Assembly (NCBI RefSeq): GCF_026914185.1
Contig: NC_070565.1
Coordinates: 7,068,001 to 7,132,000 of the forward strand
Origin: Puccinia triticina
Lineage: Eukaryota > Basidiomycota > Pucciniomycetes > Pucciniales > Pucciniaceae
Direction: 5' to 3'
Length of the DNA stretch: 64,000 nucleotides
The notes beneath the pieces are model-generated. The model was given only the letters and a program-made list of their open reading frames with translations. It was not told the origin of the DNA and did not search any database. Positions 41,017 through 51,400 of the stretch are shown here, piece after piece. A program made the position numbers and the translations under genes. Within the stretch, counting starts at the first letter, position 1; each line of letters starts with the position of its first letter.

Positions 41017-41547
41017 CTAAACCGTTAGTATAATAATGTCAGAATCACTATCGTTATTGCCTCCGTTCACAGGAACAGTAGAATTCTCTCCGGTCAAGTA
41101 ACGCTGAAGGATTTCGGTAGAAGCTTGCGACTGGTCTCTGGTCCCTGGTTCTTGAGCAGGAATAGCTAAAGCAGGATCAACTTGAGGGTTTCTGCCGATG
41201 GAGGGTAAAGGAGCAGTCGCTGGGATAGGGGTTGTAGTTGCGGCTGTTCTAGGTTGAGTCCCTGCGGTACCACGATTCAAACCAGTAGGTGGAGCGGTCT
41301 GTCCTCTCCGTCTGAAAATACTCGCGAATAGATTCTCAATACTTCCTTGGTCGTCAACCTCGGAACGACTTGAGTTGCTGCTATCAGGGTTATCGTTCGG
41401 ACTGACTACTGGTTCTACTGGAAGGTTTGGATTATTCTCAGGTCCGAAAACAACACAAGAATTTGGATTCTCTTCAGGACCAAAAACAACTCTAGAGTTT
41501 GGATTCCCTTCGGGACCAAAAGGAATGCCTGTAGTAAGGGTAGACAC
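41017..41547 (-). CDS. Small ORF upstream of D gag, with FGPExNPN repeats
   Basis: 176 residues from the ATG at 41545-41547; I do not recognise it. The N-terminus has three tandem 13-residue repeats of the type FGPEGNPNSRVV, FGPEENPNSCVV, FGPENNPNLPVE. The middle is Ser/Thr/Pro/Ala-rich and the end acidic (NNDSDSDIIILTV). It ends about 20 bp before the gag start. It could be an extra ORF or a former N-terminus of Gag. It has no stop, though neighbouring genes are broken. Confidence 0.5.
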   Translation of the reverse strand: MSTLTTGIPFGPEGNPNSRVVFGPEENPNSCVVFGPENNPNLPVEPVVSPNDNPDSSNSSRSEVDDQGSIENLFASIFRRRGQTAPPTGLNRGTAGTQPRTAATTTPIPATAPLPSIGRNPQVDPALAIPAQEPGTRDQSQASTEILQRYLTGENSTVPVNGGNNDSDSDIIILTV

Positions 41548-42026
41548 TGGATTTTTATATGAGTATCAAGCGGAACCAGGTAAGTTTTGTTCTAGTACCA
41601 AGATTTTTGGCTCACTTCCAGTGTAGGATCAGGATGGTTAATTGTGATGCTTTGGTTTACGGACAAATCTATACAGCCGTGACTGTGGGTAATTATGGGT
41701 TTTGAAAGAGATCTTTAGGATGACTTGTCTGACAGCCAGACCGGAATAGAGGATGCGAAGATCAAAGGACTCTGGAGCTAAGCTCACCAGCTAATACAGT
41801 AATGAAGATATCAGCGATACTCTTCGTCAACTGAATCAAATTGATCTCAGTGACACGTCACTAATCCGGCGGATGTCTAGTGCGTAAAAAATCCGAATCA
41901 GCGATTCCAGGATTATAAAGACCTCAGTGTCAACCAACCACTGGGTAACAAAAAGAAAAAAAAAAAAAAAGGGAATTTCACTGACCAAGGTCTTGAGTGA
42001 AATTATTTCCCAATGAGGCCCCCAAA
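41548..42026 (-). other. Leader of element D with putative primer-binding site
   Basis: The minus strand directly after the 5' LTR reads TTTGGGGGCCTCATTGGG, a TGG-containing candidate for tRNA priming; I cannot name the tRNA. A run of about 16 A sits at 41955-41970. Otherwise there is nothing to see. Confidence 0.45.
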
Positions 42027-42599
42027 TGTCAGGGGTAGTCTCTTCTGTGACTACCACTGAATACAAAACTCAAGCAGACAAGGACTTTGGATGATAGTTA
42101 ACAGAAATAGAATGGAGCTCGAGGTAGACAGATATGAAGTACGAAAGTTAATTGAGTAGAAGGATTTAGGAAAAGGAGTACAAAGTTGAAGAAGTGAGAG
42201 GGGAAGAAGGAAAAGAGGAAAGGAATATAAAGCCCCAATCACGACCTAGTGTCGTAATTGCTTGGGCTTGGTAGGGATGAGACTAATTAATCCTGAATCT
42301 TTTCTCTGGGTAATCTAATCTAAGGATCTCTTCGCTTCGAGGTCCTTGGGCTTTTAAGTGGTTTATGCGCGCTTCTGAGCGCTTAGACCTTTTCATTTAT
42401 CCCTAGGAGATAAGAAGGTTAATGTAAGGGGAATGACTATTCTCTATTGAGAGCGGTTAGTCTCAATAGATTTAGTATCCAAGTTGCGCTTCAATTCGCG
42501 CTCTTCCTGGCGCGGGGAGGTCTCTCCTTGCTGCGCTAGGTGCTCTATGGTCGCCTTATGGCGCATGAGTGCTGTAGTCTCATGCGCTCGAGGCTGACA
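42027..42599 (-). repeat. 5' LTR of element D
   Basis: 573 bp, TGTCAGGGGTAG...GAGGCTGACA on the plus strand, matching 25389-25969. It is followed by the CATGC duplication at 42600-42604. Confidence 0.9.
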
Positions 42600-42694
42600 C
42601 ATGCTAACAAACATGATGCATATTCATTTTGGGATTAGTCCCAGGATTAGTGGGGTCTACATTTAGACCCCACTAGCTCCAAACAGAGCTCCGG

Positions 42695-43790
42695 TGTGGA
42701 ACTACTCTGAGGGAAGAATAGAGCTTGAGAGGGATTTGGTGCTTGAAGGGCTGCCTCTCAGGGGAATAAGAAAAAAAATATAAGAGTATGGACTCTTAAG
42801 GAAAGGTGTGGCTATAGAGGATTCTTGAGGTATGTCTAAGGGTTTACTTTCTACTAATCTAATAGAAAGTTGAAGGTAATGTAAAGTCCGTCCAACCTGA
42901 TATATTTGGCATAGACTTATAAAGCTTGTCCACTCTGATTTAATGGCATAAGCTAGGCTAGTGAATGGTGACCAGTGATCTGGATTGCTGGGACAGGATC
43001 TGATGGGGAACAAAAGGTAGGGCCAAAGAGGGCAGACTATATACAAAATATTATGGGGCTGAGTTGTGGTTGGAAGAAAAGATGAGACAGTGAAAATTCT
43101 TAATCAAGGGGCTGAGGCTAAAAAAGCTATGGGGATGGAAAGTTCTGGAATGAGGCTGGAATGTGGAGAGACAATGAAACATCAGAAGAAAGGGATTATA
43201 TGTCATATGAGTGGCTGCAAAGGGAAGGGCTGAAACCAAAGGAGACAAGGGTTGACCAGGATGGGATCTCTATGGTTATTACATGTGTGGCTAATGCCAA
43301 GATGGGGTTGTTATGCTGGATTGGCAAGAGAGAAAAAGATGATGAATATCCAGGGTCTTTCCTAATAGTCTGGCTCTGTCTGATGGGTGACTTTCTCCCA
43401 CTTGTGCATAGCTGGGTGCTTGAGGATTATTGAGTTGGTGTGGGTGGGTATTGCCCAGAAGGTGGGGAAAAAGGGTGAAGAGAGAATGGGGGGCCTGTTG
43501 ATGGGTATGAGTTGTCCTAGCCTTGATCCTTAAGGGAGGTGGGTACTTGAGTATTCCAGAGAGGGTTATATTGAGGGGAAAAGACTTTGATTTTGGTGCC
43601 ATATTCAGGATTGGCTTACCATATCCACTCCCAACTTTGATGATGTCCCCATCATCCAAGCCAAAAAAAGCCAAACTGGATATGGGAGGAAAAAATAGAA
43701 GAAGAAGAGGAAAAAGGAATATGTAGCAGAAAATGAAGCAAAAAAGATAAAGCAGAAAAAGCCAACAAATGGAGGGGAGGAAATTGTTTT
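42695..43790 (-). repeat. LTR of family J (copy separate from element J)
   Basis: It starts TGTGGAACTACTC and matches 61779-62652 closely for about 870 bp, then continues past the point where that copy is cut. The right end is approximate; near 43765 GCCAACAAATGG recalls the E LTR end. CCGG directly precedes it (42691-42694). A short open frame at 43161-43433 is present in both LTR copies and is not a gene. Confidence 0.7.
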
Positions 43791-44159
43791 TGAGATAAGG
43801 AATTGTTTAACTAATTTCTTTAATGTTTTTTGTGCTTTTTGAGTGTCTTATCTGTAGATTTTTTTATTTATATATGGATGTTTAGTAGTTTAGTGATTTT
43901 ATGGAAATTTTTAGCTATTTCTATGTGTTCTTTTTCACCCCCAACTTGGGTGAATTATGCTGTGTTTCTGAGATCTTTAAAAGAGAACTACTTAGTGAAA
44001 ATCAGAGAAGAAAAGAATAGCAGATACTGAGTCGCTTTTTACAGCACAACTGTCCATCATGTGTATCCAATATTTATATCAAAAGAAAGAGTACGTTTAC
44101 GCGGTTCTTTTGAGCCAATAATCAGCTCAAAAGGGTGAGTTTCAAAATGCCTATGTGAC

Positions 44160-44582
44160 AACGATGGGAAGTTACGTTATCCAGTTTGCGTAGATGTAAT
44201 TCAGTTATCCGGTTGTATGTGGTGTAAAATACAACATAAATTGAATCTGTAGGTGTCAAGAGAAAGGTATAATGTTGGTTAACAATATGGACACCAATTT
44301 ATTCCAAGGAAATCCTCTTTTTGATGTTAAAATAATGCTTTTGTGACCAAATATCAGTTATCTCGTCTAAGTTACCCAGATAACTGATTTTTGGTCACAA
44401 AAGTTATATTTCAACATCAAAAATAGGAGTATATTTGAAAAAAAGTGGGACCATGCTGTCAATCAACATTCAGCCTTTCTTTTGACACCCACAGATTCAA
44501 TTTATGTTGGATTTCACAACCCAGAGGACTGGATAACTAAATCACACCTAGGCGAACTGGATAACGTAACTTCCCATTGTTA
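44160..44582. mobile_element. Foldback MITE with 8-bp duplication
   Basis: 423 bp with inverted arms of about 110 bp: AACGATGGGAAGTTACGTTATCC at the left is mirrored at 44560-44582, and AACATAAATTGAATCTGT..GGTGTCAAGAGAAAGG at the left is mirrored from 44472. A second nested inverted repeat (TTTTGTGACCAAA.ATCAGTTATC) fills the centre. TATGTGAC flanks both ends (44152-44159, 44583-44590). An 8-bp duplication suggests a hAT-type helper. Confidence 0.75.
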
Positions 44583-46428
44583 TATGTGACGTTGAAGTTC
44601 GTTCAATTAGGACCAACTTTGATGGTTTAAGGCAGCCGTGGTTAGGCGAATCGCTTCCACTGCCTAATTGCGGGGTTCTGAAGTTTAGCTGAATTAGGAG
44701 AGTCCCGTTTTGCGCGCCAGAGTTGGATAGTATGGCGGCTGAGGCAGCCGCGATAAGGTGAATTGTTCCACTGCCTAGTTGCGGCGTTCGCGATCCCTAG
44801 CTAGTCTCCTGATGTTGTAGTCTTGGTTTCTAATGATCAGACCACGGCGTTCGCAATGGCAGAGCTCTATGTTGTTTGATAAGAACTAGAGGCCAAGGCG
44901 GCTGCGCCGCTGCAGAGCTCCAGAAAGATGGTTGTCTTGCTGCACCGGTATTCAATTGGCAAAACCACTGGAAAATCAATAATACCTCTTGAATCAGCAC
45001 AATTGATAAAATTTTTCCCCATCTCACTTGCTTTTTTATGCAAAAATTTATCCAGTTGGAAGTCATTTTCCCAATGAGCCCTCTGCCCGTCCCTTAAATT
45101 TCATCCCCTGGTGAAAAAACATCATTGTCAATAGTTTAACAGCTCAAATAATATGCTACATTGAAGAATTACTGAAAGTTTTGGACTGTTTAGGTGTGTG
45201 AAACATTGTTTATACATGTTAGCAGTCATTTTCCTTCTAATTCTGCAGCATATCACTTATAATTCATTTTTTCTCCTGTTATAAAATAAAAAAATCATCA
45301 ATTCTACAGTACTTCACAATACCTTACAATGTGTTTCAGGCTGTATTTGAAGAAACCAACCTGGAACTGCTGTCATCAAGGGTACTCTTTTATTCCTCAA
45401 GTCTACCATTAGCTGACTATGTTATTTTATTTTATTTTATTTTATTTTATCATATGTTGCTAGGACTTTGATGACTTTGTTTGGTTTTTTGACTGTGTGT
45501 GGCAGGGTGGTAGGTCAGCCTCTGTTGTTGGTAGTCACTGCTTCTGGCTAGGATGGTGGATGGACGAATTGGAAATAGTAGAGCTTGCAAGGAGTGAATT
45601 ATCAGCTGCAAGGAGAAAGATTTCAGCATGGTGAAAAACACAGACAAAGTTGAGTATGCAGTTCGAGGTTAGTGGTTGGGCGGGAGTGGTGTTGGTGTCA
45701 AAGGAACATGGCGGTGGCGCCACATTGCCCCCGACAGGTCAAATTCTACGGTGACCAAGCAAAATTGTATCACCTTAGCCTCAGAGCTTTCTAGACATAC
45801 CAAATGGCAGAATTGTATCCTCCTGGGTTCCTGGCTATCATCTAGGCAAATCAACGCCAATATTGGCTTTTTTGGGTTCTTTGCACACTTGGTTGGGTCC
45901 CACAGCTTTTACTTTTGGTTTGGTGGGGGTTTATGCACATTTCAAGTTTGCGTGTTACGTAAAAAAATACTGCAGGTGCCAACGGTGCCATTAGCTTCTC
46001 AATTTATGATAGTCTTACTGGTAAAACAAATCTTAAGCAATTTCCTGTTTTATATTTTAACCCTGGTTTCTGAGGGAATGAAAACCTTGAAGAAGGTTAA
46101 GATGATGCTGAGCGTTTTAGTTATAAATACATGTGTTTTTATTGGTAAATCTTTAGAGCAAGTAATTTGACAAGCTTGATGTATAGATACAAGATACAAG
46201 TGCGGCAGAGATACAAACATAGAATGGTAGAGTAAAATTGTTGAAGGCACGGGTGAGACATGATACATAGTTGATGGTCCACTCATGCAGTCTTGGACAG
46301 CAGCATTGCAACCTGTTTGTGGTCGACTTCCTTGTCAGCAGTAGGGTGGGCCTGTTTGTGCTAATGAGGCAACCAATCTTTCTTTCAGCAGAGGAAGATG
46401 TCTGGAAAAGAGGGTGGGTGCTGCTTAC
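44583..46428. other. Intergenic stretch
   Basis: No gene is supported. A (ATTTT)n microsatellite of about six units lies at 45421-45451. Two imperfect copies of an AATTGTATC..CTTAG/CTGGG..ATCTAGG-type block lie near 45762 and 45812. A plus-strand open frame at 45676-46170 has no recognisable domain. Confidence 0.4.
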
Positions 46429-47192
46429 TGTGGACGAGTCCGCGCAAGCCTTCAACATGCTGCGTGTTGCCTTCTCCAATGCAGCCGAAAAGCTGAATGA
46501 TTCAAGTGCAAGGAAAACATCATCAGCCAGGTAAAAAGGTAAGAAACGGACAACCAGATTGGACAGTTGGGGCGAGATCGGATACTTACACATCTTTGGC
46601 TAGCACCCGGTCTTTGGGGCTGACAAGAGTCAATGTGCAGGCACCAACAGAAGCCTTGGAAAGGCTCTTCTCAGCCAATTGGCGAGCGGCACTAAGAACA
46701 TTTAGAGTGTTGATTAGCTGTTTGCGGATCAAGGATGGAGCGCTGATGAACGATAAATAGAGTGAAGCATACATACCCAAGGCAATCCTGTGTCGAGAAA
46801 CTGTGAGTCTCGCCGGTGTTGCTCTTGCAGGAGACTTGCTCGTCGTTAGCCCTGCGGAAGAGCAGGTCGGAGTCGAGCGAGATGGCGCGTCGGCTGACGC
46901 TGGTAGCCGAGTCGGCGGCCTTGGCGAAGAGCGTGCCGTTGTAGAAGGGGCCCAAGAAGCTGTAGGCGGAGCAGCCACCGTACAAGCCTGACATCCAGGG
47001 GCTGAGCCAACTGCCGACCCCCATCAATGGCATTCCCCAGCCCATGTACAAGTAGGGTGACAGGCCGAAGCCAAGCCCCCCAAGCCACTTCGATTCAACA
47101 TCGTCAGACTTCTACCCGCCGGTGACCTCCTCGGCGCGAGTGACCGTCGCAAGGACCACGGCAATTTTGAGCAGGTATGCGAGGGAAACCAT
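46429..47192 (-). pseudogene. Small secreted-protein gene with introns, in-frame TAG
   Basis: The ATG at 47190-47192 opens a signal-peptide-like N-terminus (MVSLAYLLKIAVVLATVTRA). The frame has TAG at codon 27 (47112-47114), then WLGGLGFGLSPYLYMG, RRAISLDSDLLFRRA, SCKSNTGETHSFSTQDCLG. A 97-bp GT-AG intron (46493-46589, donor GTAAGT) joins AKDV to FSAALEKATRSML in frame. A 34-bp GT-AG gap (46743-46776) would join DCLG to APSLIRKQLINTLNVL in frame, but is short for a real intron. Exon 3 may end at 46429 (GTAAGC) or run on. The Cys pattern and helical C-terminal half resemble secreted proteins of plant-pathogenic fungi; I cannot name the family. The TAG could be a true null or an assembly error. 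Confidence 0.55.
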
Positions 47193-47681
47193 CTTGGGAA
47201 TGCGGTAATTATGAGGGTGATTGGGGTAGGGTAATGGGAGCTTTGTGATTATTGGGTGGAGGAAAGCTGTTGGAGTGACTCTGATGGATTGATTGGCAGG
47301 ATGAGGGATGGCTTGAACACTCCAAACTGGCCCTTCTTATATCCTCAGCGGTGCCGCCGTGGAGCCTTGAGAGGTGTTCAACAGCATGAGCTCCTTGATC
47401 CGTCCATCCAGACCACAGGCGATCTACGTCCACTGCTCATTGTAACCAGCTTGGGTGTTCCCACACCGTTCTCCTGCCGGAATCCACTGGATGTTGAAGA
47501 AACTGACTTGGTAGCCAAGCAGCGAGCGCGTGATGTCCAGTTTTCCCAGCTCTCAACACAGAACACATCTATGTCGGCGGGAGATTCGATGCTCTTGAAG
47601 AGGGCGCGCATCGTCGTTATTGGCCGAAAAACTCCTCGGCAAGAGCGCTCACAGGGCCTTCCTCCACAACAGCGACACCCC

Positions 47682-48458
47682 TATTAAATTTCACAAGACT
47701 AGGATAGATTACTTGTGTTAGATATTGATAGCTCTGACAGACACAGAGATGGAGAAATAAGAAATAACAAATGTACCTAGGAGCAGATCCGCTCTGGTAC
47801 TGAGTAAGAGAAAAAGGTTTATAAAAACTTAGACTGCAGGGCAGCTGGGAATCTCAAAGATCTGAAGCTGATGCGACTGTGGTCGGCACCAGTAGCTGGA
47901 CTCCCATAGCGGTGAGCTGAGTAAGACAAATCTCACTTTAGACTTGTTAGGCCTGCCTATCAGCGGTCCCTGATATGCGAGCTACGAGAGTGCCGGAACT
48001 GCGGTTGTCTAACATTTAGTACAGTACAACTGTCAGTTCCTTGCTACTCCTGAAAGGGCTCTGCCGCGATGGACTTACCGCCAATTGTGGGGTTGGTGAT
48101 CCTATCGCGGAGGCTGGTACCAATTAGGTCTGGTGAGGCGTCGGATGGGAGTGAGCTGAAGCAGGAGGAAAATCACTCTGATCAGCAACGACTCTTGTCC
48201 TAGCTATGGCTATCCCAGCACGCATGCTTACCTGATAGGTTGCCTGTCGTGCTTGGTTCGCTTGGGCTCTTTGTCAATTGATGACGTCGCTATGGGGAGA
48301 GGAGCAGAGGAATTAGCTCTTGCATATTCCAACCGCCTGAGGGCAGCATGCATAATGCATGCGCCTGAAGGTCGCGCCGACTCACCTTGGCCCTTTTCGG
48401 GGTTAGGTTTAGAGCTCTTGCGCTTCCTCTGATTCGGGGTCAAGCCCAAATCCTGACA
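47682..48458 (-). repeat. 3' LTR of copia F
   Basis: 777 bp ending CCTGACA on the plus strand. The polypurine tract on the minus strand is GGCGGGA, adjoining at 48459. The RNase H frame reads on into it. Confidence 0.88.
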
Positions 48459-51400
48459 TCCCGCCATGCTTCGAGCCGGTAGGTTGGAAGCACCGAGATT
48501 TGATGGTTTGATGCCGATGAGGTCCAGTGCTCGACGAATGATGACTCGTCCGACAGGTTTTGTGAGAAAGTCGGCGGTGTTGGCCTCAGAGCGAATATAG
48601 TTGAGCTGGATTAATTTCCTGACCACCAGTTCTTGAACAAAGTGTAGCCTAATAGACATATGCTTGGTCCTGAAACTGTTTTGCGAAGTTTCACTTCTCG
48701 CCAAGTCGATGGCTCCTTTGTTGTCGACAAGTACTTGAATTGATTGTACCCCCGGACGAGTTTTGACTTCAGAGATGAGGTTGGACAGCCAGGCCAACTC
48801 ACGACCTAGATCCGACAACGCCTTGTATTCCGCCTCAGTTGTTGACAAGGACACAGTTGCTTGCTTTGATGACTTCCATGCAAGCAGATGCGTTCCCGCC
48901 ATAATCGCAAATCCCGTAGAGGAGCGACGAGTATCGGGACAATTCCCCCAGTCCGCGTCAACGTAAGCTTTCAGAGCATTATTGTCGTTTTTGATGTAGG
49001 TAAGACCGAGATTCCTGGTGCCCAAAAGATATCGATAGACCTGAACCGCAGCGTGATAGTGGAGAATACCGGGGGATTCGAGATACTGCAACAGCGAGCC
49101 CACCGCGTATGCAATGTCTGGTCGAGTCAGGACACTCAGGTAATTAAGAGATCCGATCAATGCCCGGTAGTTCATGCCTGTCTTACGAAATTCACTAATC
49201 TCTTGCTGCGTTGCTTTCTTGAGATAAAATTTTGGATTAAGCGGGCAGGAGGCAGGATGTAGCTTGTCGAGTCCGAATTCCTTGAGTTTGCAATCAATAA
49301 ATTGCGACTGATTAATTTGAATACCATCAGCTGTGCACCGAATGTTCATGCCTAGCAAGAACTCGGCTTCCCCATGTACTTAATTTTAAACTCGGCTTCC
49401 ATTTCTTCCTTGAATTTCAACGGATTTTTGCTAACGAAGACAAGATTGTCAACGTGCGCGAAAACGTAGGTGTCCTCCCGTCCGGGAACTCCGTGTCGAT
49501 AGAAAACACACGGATCTGCAATGGAGATTGTGAAGCCGATTGACTTCAAGTAGGTCGACAAGCGGTTGTACCAAACCAGGGGAGCTTGGTGAAGCCCATA
49601 GATGGCCTTCTTAAGCTCTAGCACAGTGTTCGGCGGGAAATCAAGGCCAGGTGGCGGCAACAATGTCACCTTGTTGTCAAGGGGGCACGTCAAAAATGCA
49701 CTTCAAACATCAAGCTGATGTATCGCCAAGTCGTTGTCGACCGCAAAGGATATGAACAATCTGAGCGCACACGGGCGACCGGTGGGCGCAAACCGTGATT
49801 CGAAATTGACTCCGTGCGTTTGCCGAAAACCCTGAGCACAAATGCGTGCTTTGTATTCAACAACTTGATTATCAGGACCAAGTTTTCTTCGAAACGCCCA
49901 TGTTGCGGGAATAGGTGAGTCCTCTGGCTCCTTTGGACGCTGAATCCAAACATTGTGCTGCATCATATTTGCGGCCTCCTTCAATTCCGCTTCCTTCCAA
50001 TACATGGACTCATCTGACCGCTGTGGTGGCCATTTGTGTGGCGCCCGTGGCGCAGCGGATTCTTTGAGTTTTCAGCCATCAAGACATCAACTCATGGGCG
50101 TCAAGATCAATCAGCGCGCGTCGCGCGCGGTGGAATCTTCAAGGCGTTTCAGGATTAGGCTTTGGTTTCCTTTGTGTTTGTTTTGTTGTTTTCCTTTCTC
50201 CTCCTCTGTCTTATGTTCTTCTGTTTCTAAAATGCGCGCGTTGGAGAGGTGTTGTATGCGGAGGGTTGGTTTTCTTCCTTTGGTGTTATTTCTTTTCTGA
50301 TTCTTTCCTCCCTTCTCTTGCTGTTGTGGCGCGCTTGTGCGCGCGGGTGTATGATGACTTGTCCACAGCATGTTACAACCCCGGAGTCTGAGTTCAGCTC
50401 GAACTCAGATGATGGGGGGGCATGGGATTTCGTCTGAACCAAAATTTTGTTTGTCAGATCATCTCATCAACTTGAATCAAAAGTTTATTGATCTTTGTTC
50501 GCCGATATACTCGCGGGAGCTTCTGAGTTTCTCCTCTCAGCCCCCGCGCCGATCCTCTTCCAGATTCCTTTCCTTTAAGATCACTGTCCCCGGTCCAGTT
50601 CGCCGGCCCTTTTCCCCAGATTCTCAGCAAACAAACCACCGCCGACGAGGATCTAAACCCCGTCGTCTCTTAACATAAATCCCCCCCCCCTCTTAAAGCT
50701 ATAACTTGAATCCCACGACTCTTTTCCGGATCACCGCGAAGGCAGCGCTCAGCGCAACTCTCCCTTCCAGTAACTGCCGACGGCCCAGCACCGGTCGGAG
50801 TTCCACACCGCATCGCCTGTTTATGATTCGCCGGATCAATGATTGCTGTGGCATGATACTGCTGACGACGACTATAGTTGCAAATGTTACTCGGATCAAT
50901 GTCGCTCGTAATCTGAGTCGGGTGTCGTGGACCAATAACCTTGATTTTGCGGGCAGGTTCTGTTGGGCCAGGATCTTGCGAATCAGAATCTTCTTCGCGA
51001 TCGGAGTCTTCTAATTGAGGACCTGGGGCGAGTTTGTCCAGAATACGATTGATGTCGTTTTCTTCCTCCTGCGCATCCTCCTCGCTCTGCTGACGCTTGG
51101 CGATCTCTTCTGCCTCAGTGAAGGGTAGCGGCTCGGCAGCGGTGAAAGAAGGGAGTTTATTGATACCATACACGTTGTGACTCTTGTGCAATGCTGGACA
51201 GTTGGGAAAAGTTGATTCATCAAAATGAACCTGCTTTGATGTGACTATTGATCTATCTTCAGGTCGTAAAATCCTATATGCTGAGAAGTCGTTATCGTAA
51301 CTTAACATGACTCCGTCCCAAGCTATAGCCCCAAACTTTTGACCTCAATTTTGCTTGGGCTTCACAATCCAAGCTCGACAACCAAACGGCCTGAAGAATC

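Larger units (their letters stand above)
25389..42599 (-). mobile_element. Ty3/gypsy chromovirus-like element D, broken by I, H and C
   Basis: D is bounded by LTRs TGTCAGGGGTAG...GAGGCTGACA and by the duplication CATGC (25384-25388, 42600-42604). On the minus strand the order is small ORF, gag, protease, RT, RNase H, integrase with a chromodomain-like end. Three insertions split it: C (35362-38499) between gag and protease, H (29807-34438) within RT, and I (27819-29053) within RNase H; each is precisely excisable in silico with frame restoration. Without them D is about 8.2 kb. It also carries two in-frame TAA codons and a frameshift. Confidence 0.9.

Noticed and set aside
43161..43433. 90-codon frame conserved at 62245-62517
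   Set aside because: Both copies lie in the same LTR family, so similarity reflects LTR homology and not protein selection.
45676..46170. 164-codon plus-strand frame
   Set aside because: No domain, no homologue recognised, composition like non-coding A/T-rich sequence.
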